27,610 bases of DNA from CAZLXG01 sp964563585 (lineage in GTDB: Bacteria; Bacteroidota; Bacteroidia; Flavobacteriales; Flavobacteriaceae), in assembly GCA_964563585.1 (NCBI GenBank), contig CAZLXG010000029.1, positions 1 through 27,610 on the forward strand, read 5' to 3'. Positions 1-8,463 of the stretch are shown piece after piece (position 1 is the first letter of the stretch; every line of letters begins with the position of its first letter). A program made the position numbers and the translations under genes. The notes below the pieces were generated by a model. The model did not search any database. It had not been told where the DNA came from and was given only the letters and a program-made list of their open reading frames with translations.

Positions 1-1915
1 TTTTTATTAATGCTACTTTTGAATTATCTTGTTTTGAAACTTCTTTATAAAAGTTCCTGAAATCATTATAATCTTCTTTCGGAAATTCTCCATCATTTAT
101 AATAAATTCTCTTTTATAAATTAATGTATTTTCATCTTTTATGATGACTTCTGCTTTATAACTACCAAACTTATTTTCAATAGTTTTTTTCTGTGGTAAA
201 GATTCTACTTTATAATCTTGTGGTAACGTAATTTCAACCTCATCAATATCTTTAAAACCTCTTTTAATTTTAAGCGGCAATTTTCTATTTCTATATCTGT
301 CGGGAATATGCGTATTTCTATTTAAAGCATTTAATGTAAGTAACATTCTGTTTCCAACAATTTTCGGGTAATTGGTTGCTTGAAAATTTATAGTTTCACT
401 AAAAACTATATTATTTTTATCATTATCAATAGCCATTTTATTAATAAAAACATTGTTAATATACTTCCACCGTTTTTTATAATAAATATCTAAATCTCTT
501 TCAGTTTCACTTTCCAACCAATATTTGTCATTATACTGTATCCCTTTTGAGATAACATTTACAACAACATCTATTGTTCCTTCATTTGACACACTATAAC
601 TACCATTAATAGTTTGTGTACTTTCTTCTGTGCTATACTTTTTTGTATGTTGAATCTCACCTCCTTCTGGAGTAATAACCAACACATCTCTATCATCTGT
701 GAAATCACCAATAAAGCCAAACGGTAGTTTTTGACTCGTACATTCTAACCATATATCTTCTTCGTTTTCAACGGGAATATTAAGAATCACATGGTTTGTT
801 TGTCCTCCAAACGAAACAAACTCCTTATCTACATTTATTTGATTAGCTGAAGATGCAAAAAGTCTAGTGTAATTAGATTTTACACCAACAACTTCTAATA
901 ATGATTTAGTATAGTTTGTTAATCCTTTACAATCTCCATATTTAACCAAATCAACATCTAATGCTTTTATAGGCTGCATACCACCTATACCAACTTGTAC
1001 ACTTATATATCTTGTGTTTTCTTGAACATAATTATAAACTATTTTAGCTTTCTCAATTGGATTATTAATTCCTTGTACTAAACTTAAAACATGATTTTTA
1101 GTTTCTTTAGAAACATTATTTCTTCCAATTAATAAGTTCTCATAAAACCATTTACCCATTGAACTCCAATTTTCAACCTTAGCATTTACTCCTTCATAAT
1201 TAAATTCATTCGACGCTATTAAAACTTTAGGAATAATATTTCGAAAAGATGGACTATAGTCCTCAGGTTTAATAGCTTCGATATTCTCAGTTTTATAAAA
1301 TAGCATATTTGACAGTTTTTCTTTTTTTAAATTAATACCATCAAAATTCTTTTCCTTTTTTCTAATAGTAATTCCCTCAGGAAAATTTATAGTATAAGAG
1401 CTGTTTTCTACACTAACAAAATAATCATCAACTGGAGCAAACGAAGGAATGAAAGCTGTATTACTTGTAATTGTCTCAAAAGCAAACTCAATAGTATAAG
1501 GATATTTTATTGGTGTATATTCTAAATATTTCACTCTAGAATCCGAATATAGTGTTCCGCCACTAACTGCACTAACATCTTTAAAATCTTTGGCTTTAAT
1601 TTTTTTTATTTCGCTACCAAAAGCATCAAAAACTAAAACTTGTAATGTTTTAATTTTCACATTATTGTCGTAATACAAATAAGCATCAATATTGCTATCA
1701 CCTTTCTTATTTAATACTGTTACTATTCTTTTTTCTTTAACAGACATTTCACTTGAAGACTTAAACGAAACTACTGTTTCATTTAACCTTACTACCGCAT
1801 TAGCATTTTGCGTAAGGTTTTCTGGAATAGTTAAACTTGAGTATAATTTATCTTGTGAAAAAATAAAGCATGTTGTGAATAATAAAATAATATTCACATA
1901 ATTTTTTATAACCAT
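1..1915 (-). CDS. Secreted DUF3857 / transglutaminase-like protein (3' end outside window)
   Basis: The frame is open from an ATG at 1915 to the window edge, giving 638 complete codons. It begins with a signal peptide (Lys-containing start, hydrophobic stretch, then FSQDK at about residue 20), so the product is exported. An N-terminal beta-rich DUF3857-like region is followed by a transglutaminase-like core: YGDCKGLTNYT with the candidate nucleophile Cys329, NHVIL with His375, then WLECTSQKLPFGFIGDFTDD. The last residues in the window (FYKEVSKQDNSKVALIK) resemble the usual C-terminal end of such proteins, so probably only a few codons are missing. In this family the Cys-His-acid triad suggests peptidase or crosslinking activity on the cell surface, but substrates are unknown. 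It is separated by 37 bases from the stop of the hydrolase gene upstream. The family call is firm and the activity is inferred. Confidence 0.85.
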   Translation of the reverse strand, partial: MVIKNYVNIILLFTTCFIFSQDKLYSSLTIPENLTQNANAVVRLNETVVSFKSSSEMSVKEKRIVTVLNKKGDSNIDAYLYYDNNVKIKTLQVLVFDAFGSEIKKIKAKDFKDVSAVSGGTLYSDSRVKYLEYTPIKYPYTIEFAFETITSNTAFIPSFAPVDDYFVSVENSSYTINFPEGITIRKKEKNFDGINLKKEKLSNMLFYKTENIEAIKPEDYSPSFRNIIPKVLIASNEFNYEGVNAKVENWSSMGKWFYENLLIGRNNVSKETKNHVLSLVQGINNPIEKAKIVYNYVQENTRYISVQVGIGGMQPIKALDVDLVKYGDCKGLTNYTKSLLEVVGVKSNYTRLFASSANQINVDKEFVSFGGQTNHVILNIPVENEEDIWLECTSQKLPFGFIGDFTDDRDVLVITPEGGEIQHTKKYSTEESTQTINGSYSVSNEGTIDVVVNVISKGIQYNDKYWLESETERDLDIYYKKRWKYINNVFINKMAIDNDKNNIVFSETINFQATNYPKIVGNRMLLTLNALNRNTHIPDRYRNRKLPLKIKRGFKDIDEVEITLPQDYKVESLPQKKTIENKFGSYKAEVIIKDENTLIYKREFIINDGEFPKEDYNDFRNFYKEVSKQDNSKVALIK

Positions 1916-1952
1916 ATAGAAGATATTATAAGATTAATAAAAAGCAAAATCT

Positions 1953-2471
1953 TTATTTACTATTAGACTTTATTAAAATTCTTACACCAAATATAAGAAA
2001 ACAAGGCAAGAAAACATATTTAATTTCGCTGAAAATCACTTGTATACCCCATTCTGAAAAAAACTTTTCTACACCAATTGGTGATACTTTTATTTCTCTA
2101 AAAGGAAAGAAAAAACGATTGTTATTAAAAGGAATAAAGAAGCCTACACCTTTCCCTCCAGATGTCATAGCATCTAAAATACCGTGAGAAAGTGTCGACA
2201 AAAAAATAACTAAAAACCAAATTAGTTTATTTGTTTTACCAATTGTATACATTAAAATAAGCGCCCACAATAATGCAAAAAGTATGGAATGAGTAAAACC
2301 TCTATGACCAAACGGATGTAAATATGGAATACCAAACCTAAAGCCTATAACATCAAAATCTGGAAGTATGGTTGAAAAAATAGCTGCAAATAATAAATAC
2401 TTAGAGTTTTTATTATCAATAAGTCTTGATAGCGTAAACCCAACAACGCTATGCCCAAAAACAGAAGCCAT
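1953..2471 (-). CDS. YdjM-like membrane metal-dependent hydrolase family protein (DUF457)
   Basis: The product has 172 residues with four or five hydrophobic segments, so it should be an inner membrane protein. Metal-ligand-type motifs of the YdjM/DUF457 family are visible: GHSVVG near the N-terminus, LPDFD at 36-40, HRGFTHS at 56-62 and HGILD at 96-100. The His and Asp residues would form a metal site near the membrane face. Some family members are reported as lipid or phospho-substrate hydrolases, but most are uncharacterised. The ATG follows the dtd stop codon with no gap, which points to translational coupling as the last gene of the rsgA-dtd operon. The physiological substrate cannot be inferred here. 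Confidence 0.8.
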   Translation of the reverse strand: MASVFGHSVVGFTLSRLIDNKNSKYLLFAAIFSTILPDFDVIGFRFGIPYLHPFGHRGFTHSILFALLWALILMYTIGKTNKLIWFLVIFLSTLSHGILDAMTSGGKGVGFFIPFNNNRFFFPFREIKVSPIGVEKFFSEWGIQVIFSEIKYVFLPCFLIFGVRILIKSNSK

Positions 2472-2924
2472 TTATTCTTTATTTTTTGAATCGATTATAA
2501 TTGTAACTGGACCATCGTTTAACAATTCTACTTTCATATCGGCGCCAAATTCTCCTGTTTGAATTCTTTTGCCTAAACCTAACTCTAATTGCTTTATAAA
2601 AGCTTCATAAAGCGGTATTGCAACATCTGGTTTTGCTGCTTTCATATAGCTAGGTCTACTTCCTTTTTTTGTTGAAGCATGTAATGTAAACTGACTCACA
2701 ACAATAATATCGCCATTAACATTTAACAATGATTTATTCATTACATCATTCTCATCACTAAAAATTCGAAGATTAACTACTTTGTTTGATAGCCAATTAA
2801 TATCGTCTTGTGTATCTTCATTTACAATACCAAGCAAAATTAATAGTCCGGTTTTAATTGAGGTAACTTTTTCGCCTTCAATAATTACACTTGCTTTTGA
2901 GACGCGTTGTATAACTAGTTTCAT
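2472..2924 (-). CDS. dtd: D-aminoacyl-tRNA deacylase
   Basis: This 150-residue cytoplasmic enzyme hydrolyses D-amino acids (and glycine mischarged on tRNA-Ala) from tRNA, protecting translation. The start MKLVIQRVSKASV is the family's typical N-terminus. The longer frame adding MGER from 2936 lies inside rsgA and is not favoured. The catalytic-site signature SQFTL is at 77-81 and the cross-subunit Gly-Pro motif GPVT at 138-141, both characteristic of DTD dimers. Its ATG overlaps the rsgA TGA in an ATGA, and its TAA directly abuts the next gene's ATG, so the three genes form one tightly coupled transcript. Confidence 0.95.
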   Translation of the reverse strand: MKLVIQRVSKASVIIEGEKVTSIKTGLLILLGIVNEDTQDDINWLSNKVVNLRIFSDENDVMNKSLLNVNGDIIVVSQFTLHASTKKGSRPSYMKAAKPDVAIPLYEAFIKQLELGLGKRIQTGEFGADMKVELLNDGPVTIIIDSKNKE

Positions 2925-3871
2925 TCTTTCTCCCAATTATCAGTTCTATAATGCTCATCTTCATCTTCAATAATTTGCAAATAGCTTCGATAACGTGAAA
3001 ATGCAATTTCTTCATTATCTAAAGCATTTTTAACAGCACAATTAGGTTCTTTATCATGCAAGCAATTATTAAACTTACAGTCTTGTTTTAATTTAAAAAA
3101 CTCAGGAAAATAATCGCCAACCTCTTCTTTATCCATATCAACAACACCAAAACCTTTTATCCCTGGTGTATCAATTATTTTTGCATCAAAACTTAAATCA
3201 AACATTTCTGCAAAAGTCGTAGTATGCTGCCCCTGCATGTGTAAGGTTGAAATTTCTTTAGTTTTTATATTTAAAGATGGCTCTATTGCATTTACAAGAG
3301 TAGATTTTCCAACACCTGAATGCCCTGAGAACATACTTACACTCCCTTTCATTAAAGACTTTACCCTATCTACATTCTCTCCTGTTTTAGCAGAAACTTC
3401 AATACATTCATATCCAATTTTCTTGTAAACATGTGCTAAATATTTAACTTCTAAAAGCGTTTCTTCATCATAAGTATCAATTTTATTAAAAAGCAATACT
3501 GTTTTAATAAAATACGCCTCGGCAGTAACTAAAAATCTATCAATAAAACTGGTTAACGTTGGCGGATTATTAATAGTAATCATCAAAAACACCAAATCAA
3601 TATTAGCAGAAATCACATGGGTTTGTTTTGATAAGTTAACCGATTTTCTAACAATATAATTGGTTCTATCATGAATGTTGTGAATAACACCCGTGTCTTT
3701 ATTGTTATCAGTTTCTAACTCAAAATCTACAATATCACCAACAGCAATTGGATTTGTGCTTTTAATACCTTTTATACGAAATTTTCCTTTTATGCGGCAT
3801 TCGTAAGTAACACCTAATTCTGTTTTCACAGTGTACCAACTTCCAGTAGATTTATAAACGAGTCCTGTCAT
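2921..3871 (-). CDS. rsgA: Ribosome small subunit-dependent GTPase A
   Basis: This 316-residue circularly permuted GTPase checks late 30S subunit maturation. An N-terminal OB-fold (about 1-75) precedes the GTPase domain, whose motifs occur in the permuted order: G4 FNKID at 128-132, then the P-loop GHSGVGKST at 183-191, then G3 DTPG at 234-237. A C-terminal zinc site follows (Cys265, Cys270, His272, Cys278). Length and motif order match the family. It is the first gene of a three-gene operon with dtd and the YdjM-like gene. A TACTTTTG element lies only 9 bases before the ATG, so the 5' UTR is probably very short. Confidence 0.96.
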   Translation of the reverse strand: MTGLVYKSTGSWYTVKTELGVTYECRIKGKFRIKGIKSTNPIAVGDIVDFELETDNNKDTGVIHNIHDRTNYIVRKSVNLSKQTHVISANIDLVFLMITINNPPTLTSFIDRFLVTAEAYFIKTVLLFNKIDTYDEETLLEVKYLAHVYKKIGYECIEVSAKTGENVDRVKSLMKGSVSMFSGHSGVGKSTLVNAIEPSLNIKTKEISTLHMQGQHTTTFAEMFDLSFDAKIIDTPGIKGFGVVDMDKEEVGDYFPEFFKLKQDCKFNNCLHDKEPNCAVKNALDNEEIAFSRYRSYLQIIEDEDEHYRTDNWEKE

Positions 3872-3879
3872 ATATTCTT

Positions 3880-3887
3880 CAAAAGTA
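3880..3887 (-). promoter_or_regulatory. Candidate -7 element of the rsgA promoter
   Basis: On the minus strand TACTTTTG matches the Bacteroidota -7 consensus TAnnTTTG exactly and is nine bases before the rsgA ATG. There is no clear TTG at the -33 position, since the upstream DNA is an A/T run. If it is used, transcription would start just before the start codon. Confidence 0.4.
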
Positions 3888-3963
3888 AAGTAAAAAAATT
3901 TTTTTTTGGTATAGATATTGCTTAATCTTACTTATTATTAATTTTAATTAAAAACTCAACAAC

Positions 3964-4419
3964 ATGAAAAAAATTTTAATTGTATTAAGCATTTCTTTAT
4001 TTGCTTTTATTGATTCAAACGCTCAAGTAGAATACAAAATCATCACAAGTATTGAATCTATTGTTCCTAATGGACTTGGACGGTCTCGATTAATTTCGGC
4101 TTCTGACGAAAAAAATTATAAAGATTTCACATCTCAAAGAACAGATGACAAAGAAACTGATAAAAGAAACAAATCTAAAAGAAATGAAATTAGAGTTAAA
4201 AACTTTGAAGAAACTAAACTTTTAAATTTCTATAATATTGGTGGTATTAGGTTTCAAAATATTGCTGCAAATGATGCGCTTATTACTTCAAAAATAAATA
4301 CTATGATTGAAGAAGGTTGGGAGTTAGCATTTGTAACAAGTGCTGTTGAAAGTGAAGGTGGCAAAGGCGACGGCAAAGGTATTTTTATTACACGTTATCT
4401 TTTTAAAAGAAATAAATAG
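3964..4419 (+). CDS. Small secreted protein, DUF4177-like C-terminal part
   Basis: The 151-residue product starts with a clear signal peptide (MKKILIVLSISLFAFIDSNA, cleavage probably before QVEYK). The middle (about 45-80) is highly charged and Lys/Arg/Glu-rich. The YKIITS strand after the signal and the tail, with INTMIEEGWELAFVTSAVES followed by an ITRYLFKR strand, resemble the short DUF4177 fold (strand, helix with a GWEL motif, strands). I do not recognise a function. It is a single-gene unit: a divergent rsgA lies upstream and a strong bidirectional terminator follows. The upstream TTTG at 3905-3908 has only a weak TACTTATT at the -7 position. Confidence 0.75.
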   Translation: MKKILIVLSISLFAFIDSNAQVEYKIITSIESIVPNGLGRSRLISASDEKNYKDFTSQRTDDKETDKRNKSKRNEIRVKNFEETKLLNFYNIGGIRFQNIAANDALITSKINTMIEEGWELAFVTSAVESEGGKGDGKGIFITRYLFKRNK

Positions 4420-4433
4420 TTATTTATTCTAAT

Positions 4434-4468
4434 AAAAAAAAGCCTCACAATTGCGAGGCTTTTTTTTA
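4434..4468. terminator. Bidirectional rho-independent terminator
   Basis: AGCCTC (4441-4446) pairs with GAGGCT (4455-4460) around an eight-base loop, and the stem is flanked by an A-run on the left and a T-run on the right. The structure therefore works as an intrinsic terminator in both directions. It sits between the convergent ends of the secreted protein gene and the DAHP synthase gene. Confidence 0.9.
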
Positions 4469-4472
4469 TTAC

Positions 4473-5555
4473 TTAGTGGTTAAGTATTTTTTCTTGATGA
4501 TTAATTGATTCTTGATGAATGGCTTTAAACATTCTTAGAATAAACTCTTCACTTAATCCTTTTGCCTCTCCTTCTAAAACCATTTTTCCTAAAATCTCAT
4601 TCCAACGTTTGCTTTGTAAAACCGCAACGTTTTTCTGTTTTTTCAATTCACCAATGCTATCAGAAGATTTCATTCGTTTACCTAGTAAATCAATAATTTG
4701 ATTATCTACAATATCTATTTGTGCTCTTAAATTATTTAAAGCACTTGTGTATTCAGCCTCAGCATTACTTTCTTTTCTAATTTTTAAATCTTTCATAATT
4801 TGAACTAAACTAGCGGGAGTTACTTGTTGTGCGGCATCACTCCATGCGTTTTCTGGATCGTAATGTGTTTCAATCATTAATCCATCAAAATTCAAATCTA
4901 AAGCCGTTTGAGATATATCAAAAATCATATCTCTTTTTCCTGTGATATGTGATGGGTCATTAATTAAAGGCAAATCTGGAAATTTATTTTGAAACTCAAT
5001 TGCTAATTGCCATTCTGGAATATTTCTATATTTCGATTTTTCGTACGTTGAAAAACCTCTATGTATAGCTCCTAAATTTTTAACTCCCGCAGTATATAAT
5101 CTTTCAATACCACCTAACCATAAAGCTAAATCTGGGTTTACAGGGTTTTTTACTAATACAGTTTTTTCAGTGCCTTGTAATGCATCTGCAATTTCTTGCA
5201 TTATAAAAGGACTTACTGTTGAACGCGCACCAATCCATAATAAATCTACATCATGCTCTAAAGCTAATTTTACATGGGCAGCATTTGCAACTTCTGTACA
5301 TGTTTTCATGCTAGTTTCTTCTTTAACTTTTTGTAACCATTTTAAACCTAAAGCACCAACACCTTCAAACATACCTGGACGTGTTCTTGGTTTCCATATA
5401 CCAGCTCTAAAATAGCTAACATCAGTATCCTTAAGCTCGTGAGCTATTTTCAATACTTGGTCTTCTGTTTCTGCACTACACGGTCCAGCAATAACTAGTG
5501 GATGATTTAAATTTAAATCATTTAACCAGTTTCTCATTTCTTTCTTGTTTTCCAT
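4473..5555 (-). CDS. Bifunctional DAHP synthase / chorismate mutase (type II, AroQ)
   Basis: The 360-residue protein joins the first step of the shikimate pathway to the chorismate branch point. Residues 15-265 form a DAHP synthase of the KDO8P-synthase-like (I-beta) type: AGPCSAE at 23-29, KPRTRPG at 55-61, DPSH at 200-203. Residues 275-355 form an all-helical AroQ chorismate mutase with LRAQIDIVD (Arg277) and LLGKRM (Arg294). In this family the mutase domain can also mediate feedback on the synthase by prephenate or chorismate, which is family knowledge. It is the last gene of the aromatic operon, 13 bases after tyrA, and ends just before the terminator at 4434-4468. Confidence 0.94.
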   Translation of the reverse strand: MENKKEMRNWLNDLNLNHPLVIAGPCSAETEDQVLKIAHELKDTDVSYFRAGIWKPRTRPGMFEGVGALGLKWLQKVKEETSMKTCTEVANAAHVKLALEHDVDLLWIGARSTVSPFIMQEIADALQGTEKTVLVKNPVNPDLALWLGGIERLYTAGVKNLGAIHRGFSTYEKSKYRNIPEWQLAIEFQNKFPDLPLINDPSHITGKRDMIFDISQTALDLNFDGLMIETHYDPENAWSDAAQQVTPASLVQIMKDLKIRKESNAEAEYTSALNNLRAQIDIVDNQIIDLLGKRMKSSDSIGELKKQKNVAVLQSKRWNEILGKMVLEGEAKGLSEEFILRMFKAIHQESINHQEKILNH

Positions 5556-5568
5556 AATTTTTTACGCC

Positions 5569-6420
5569 TTAAGCAATTCCTTTTAATATCTCTTTTATAT
5601 GATTGGTGTTTTTCATCTCATTAAAAATAGTGTCGAAATCGTCTTGTTTCATCATGTCTTTAAAATGAATGAGGTTTGTTATGTACTCTTCTAATATTTC
5701 AATCACATTGTTTTTATTGTCTTTAAAAATAGGTGTCCACATTTCTGGAGAACTTTTAGCTAAACGCACAGTTGATGCAAATCCACTACCTGCCATATCA
5801 AAAATATCGCGTTCATTTTTTTCTTTTTCAATAACTGTTTTCCCTAACATAAATGAACTTATATGTGACAAATGAGATACATAAGCAATATGTTTATCGT
5901 GTGCTTCAGGATTCATATATCGCATGCGCATACCTACATCTTCAAATAATTTGATGGCTTTTTCTTGTAGTTTAAATGATGTTTTTTCAACTTCACAAAC
6001 AATATTAGTTTTTCCAATAAACAAACCATTTATGGCTGCTTCTGGACCAGAATATTCAGTTCCTGCAATAGGATGCATTGCTAAGAAATTTCTACGTTTT
6101 GGATGATTTTCAACTGATTTGCAAATTGTTTCTTTGGTTGAACCTGCATCAACTACCAATCCATTATCAGATATTTTATCTAAAATAGTTGGCAACAATT
6201 TAACCGTCGCATCTACAGGAATTGCAATAATTACTAAATCAGCATGTTCAACATCATCTAACGTCGCTTTTTTATCAATTAATTGAAGCGAAAGTGCTTT
6301 ATCAAGCGTAGTCTCTTTTCTGCTAATACCATGAATAATTACTTCTGAATCATGCTTTTTAATATCTTTAGCAAGACTTCCTCCAATTAAACCAACGCCT
6401 ATTATATATATATTTTTCAT
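5569..6420 (-). CDS. tyrA: Prephenate dehydrogenase
   Basis: This 283-residue NAD(P)-dependent enzyme converts prephenate to 4-hydroxyphenylpyruvate for tyrosine. It has the Rossmann motif GVGLIGGS at 8-15, a DAGSTKE strand near 91-97, and HPIAG at 116-120 around the catalytic region. I chose the ATG at 6420. The longer frame from 6465 lies within the aminotransferase gene and lacks homology-like sequence before MKNIYIIG. The start overlaps the aminotransferase TGA in an ATGA. No fused chorismate mutase or ACT domain is present, so feedback sensing probably lies elsewhere, for example in the leader attenuator. Confidence 0.95.
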   Translation of the reverse strand: MKNIYIIGVGLIGGSLAKDIKKHDSEVIIHGISRKETTLDKALSLQLIDKKATLDDVEHADLVIIAIPVDATVKLLPTILDKISDNGLVVDAGSTKETICKSVENHPKRRNFLAMHPIAGTEYSGPEAAINGLFIGKTNIVCEVEKTSFKLQEKAIKLFEDVGMRMRYMNPEAHDKHIAYVSHLSHISSFMLGKTVIEKEKNERDIFDMAGSGFASTVRLAKSSPEMWTPIFKDNKNNVIEILEEYITNLIHFKDMMKQDDFDTIFNEMKNTNHIKEILKGIA

Positions 6421-7562
6421 CGTACTCTTGCCATTGCTTCTTCTATAACTTCGGTTGTTGCACAAAGTGAAAATCGTATATAACCCTCACCTTTGCTTCC
6501 AAAAATAGTTCCTGGTGTAATAAATATATGATTGTCTTTAAGTACTAAATCTATAAATTCTTCTGATTTTATAAATGCTGGTAATTTTGCCCAAACAAAA
6601 AGCCCAGTTGCATTTTTATCGTATGTACAATTTAACGTTTCTGCTAATTGCCAAACTAAATCTCGTCGTTGCTTATACACACTATTTAATGTTACAAACC
6701 ACATTTTTGAACATTTTAAAGCTTCAATAGCACCTTTTTGTATGCCATAAAACATACCAGAATCCATATTACTTTTCACTTTTAAAATATTGCTTATATG
6801 CTCGCTACTTCCTAAGACCATCCCTATGCGCCAACCTGCCATATTAAAGGTTTTACTTAACGAATTCAGCTCTAAACAAACATCTTTTGAGCCTTCAACA
6901 CTTAATATACTTGTAGGATTATCATTTAATATAAAGCTGTATGGATTATCATTTATTATTAAAATATTGTTGCGTTTTGCAAAAGCTACTAACTCTTCAA
7001 ATAAAGACTGTGTTGGTTGTGCGCCTGTTGGCATATGAGGATAATTAACCCACATTAATTTTACTTTACTTAAATCTAATTTTTCTAACGCCTTCAAATC
7101 TGGCAACCAATTATTAGTTTCATCTAACTCATAAAAAACAGGAGTTGCTCCAACTAATTTTGTTACCGATTGATAAGTAGGATAACCCGGATTTGGAATT
7201 AACACTTCATCGCCTTCATTTAAGTAAGCCATTGAAATATGCATAATACCTTCTTTACTTCCCATTAACGGTAACACTTCTGTTGATGGACTTAAGTTCA
7301 CCGAAAAATGTTCTTTATAAAAACTAGAAATTGAATTTCTTAATTCTGACAACCCTTGGTAACTTTGATATTTATTAGCATTAGGGCTAGAAAAACAATC
7401 AATTAATGCATTCATAACCTTTTTTGGAGGTTGTAAATCTGGACTTCCAATACCTAAATTAATAATTGGTTTTCCGCTAGCAATTAGCAAATTCACCTCT
7501 CTTAATTTTTTAGAAAAATAGTATTCCTCAACCGTATTCAATCTCTTTGCTACCTCAATCAT
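6417..7562 (-). CDS. PLP-dependent aminotransferase class I/II, probably aromatic
   Basis: The 381-residue fold-type I aminotransferase has the PLP lysine in SLSKTFNMAGWRIG (Lys237), NDNPY with Asp205, and Arg246. The motif usually read as NPNNPTG is NYPHMPTG here (173-180). Its place between pheA and tyrA, with four-base ATGA overlaps on both sides, suggests that it transaminates phenylpyruvate and 4-hydroxyphenylpyruvate to Phe and Tyr. The family also includes aspartate and LL-diaminopimelate aminotransferases, so the substrate is inferred from context. Confidence 0.9.
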   Translation of the reverse strand: MIEVAKRLNTVEEYYFSKKLREVNLLIASGKPIINLGIGSPDLQPPKKVMNALIDCFSSPNANKYQSYQGLSELRNSISSFYKEHFSVNLSPSTEVLPLMGSKEGIMHISMAYLNEGDEVLIPNPGYPTYQSVTKLVGATPVFYELDETNNWLPDLKALEKLDLSKVKLMWVNYPHMPTGAQPTQSLFEELVAFAKRNNILIINDNPYSFILNDNPTSILSVEGSKDVCLELNSLSKTFNMAGWRIGMVLGSSEHISNILKVKSNMDSGMFYGIQKGAIEALKCSKMWFVTLNSVYKQRRDLVWQLAETLNCTYDKNATGLFVWAKLPAFIKSEEFIDLVLKDNHIFITPGTIFGSKGEGYIRFSLCATTEVIEEAMARVR

Positions 7563-8386
7563 AACTTAGCATTTTTATATTCACCCAACACTTTAAATCC
7601 TTGTCCCATAATTTCAATAATAGATTTCGCTTTCTTAAAATCTAAATAATCATCAAAAGTAACATCAACAAAAAAGGCATATTTCCAAGGTGTTTCAACA
7701 ATTGGCAACGACTGTATTTTAGTTAAATTAAGACTACAATCGCTCATTACATTAAGTATTGCGGCTAAACTTCCACGTTTATGGTCGGTTTCAAATTTTA
7801 TTGAAGCTTTATTAATTTCATTTTCAGGAACTTCAGAATTCTTACACTTTACAATAGCAAAACGCGTTTCGTTATGTTTTATAGTTTGTATACTTTTTTC
7901 TAAAATATCTAAGTCAAAAATTTCAGCAGCCTTAATACTTGCAATAGCTCCAATATTTTTAAGTTGCTTTTCTTTAATACGTTGTGCAACCTCAGCAGTA
8001 TCCTTATCTTCAATTAACTTAATATGTGGGTATTGCTTAAAAAATTCTTTACATTGCAACAACGCCATGGGATGCGAATACACTTCCTGTATTGCTTCAA
8101 TATTTTGATTTGGTAAAGCCATTAAATTATGTTGAATGTCTAAATAATGCTCACCAACAATATGCAAATCGTATTTATCAATTAATGCATAATTAGGAAT
8201 AATGGAACCTGCAATCGAGTTCTCTAAAGCCATAATAGCAGCATCCGATTCATCTGAAATCAAAGAATCAACAACACCGTCAAATGTTAAACATTCAATT
8301 ACATTAACCGTTTTATCAAAAAATTGCTGAGACACAATATGATGGAACGACCCTTTTACTCCTTGTATGGCTACTGTTTTTATCAT
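7559..8386 (-). CDS. pheA: Prephenate dehydratase with ACT domain
   Basis: This 275-residue enzyme makes phenylpyruvate from prephenate. The periplasmic-binding-like catalytic domain (1-180) shows ENSIAGS at 55-61 and the catalytic TRF motif at 174-176. An ACT regulatory domain follows (about 195-275) with RGSLAAIL. The usual ESRP motif that contacts bound Phe reads QSLP (225-228), so allosteric control may be altered. It is monofunctional, because the chorismate mutase is fused to the DAHP synthase of the same operon. The ATG lies only a few bases after a strong intrinsic terminator and 57 bases after the stop of an aromatic-rich leader peptide, making it the first structural gene under attenuation. 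Confidence 0.95.
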   Translation of the reverse strand: MIKTVAIQGVKGSFHHIVSQQFFDKTVNVIECLTFDGVVDSLISDESDAAIMALENSIAGSIIPNYALIDKYDLHIVGEHYLDIQHNLMALPNQNIEAIQEVYSHPMALLQCKEFFKQYPHIKLIEDKDTAEVAQRIKEKQLKNIGAIASIKAAEIFDLDILEKSIQTIKHNETRFAIVKCKNSEVPENEINKASIKFETDHKRGSLAAILNVMSDCSLNLTKIQSLPIVETPWKYAFFVDVTFDDYLDFKKAKSIIEIMGQGFKVLGEYKNAKL

Positions 8387-8419
8387 ATATAAAAAAAGTC
8401 CCGATTTTCATCGAGACTT
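8387..8419 (-). terminator. Attenuator terminator just before pheA
   Basis: Read on the minus strand, AAGTCTCGAT (8419-8410) pairs with ATCGGGACTT (8405-8396) as ten base pairs with one G-U wobble, closed by a GAAA tetraloop and followed by seven T residues. The T-run ends four bases before the pheA ATG. A terminator in front of a gene on the same strand, rather than after one, marks an attenuator. Confidence 0.9.
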
Positions 8420-8463
8420 ATATTCAAATTTATATTTATAAATTATACATACAACGCCTCGAT
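8410..8463 (-). promoter_or_regulatory. Antiterminator pairing of the aromatic attenuator
   Basis: ATCGAGGC at 8463-8456 (leader codons 21-23) is complementary to GTCTCGAT at 8417-8410, giving eight base pairs with one G-U. This would sequester most of the 5' arm of the pheA terminator. The upstream strand lies four codons after the last of the clustered aromatic codons. A ribosome stalled at codons 12-16 would leave it free to form the antiterminator, while a ribosome at the leader stop codon would cover it and allow termination. Confidence 0.75.

Noticed and set aside
1692..1901. 69-codon plus-strand ORF
   Set aside because: Antisense to the 5' end of the DUF3857/transglutaminase gene, whose frame has a signal peptide and family motifs.
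3905..3936. Promoter for the secreted protein gene at 3964
   Set aside because: TTTG is present, but the box at -7 (TACTTATT) has two mismatches, which is too weak to list in an AT-rich spacer.
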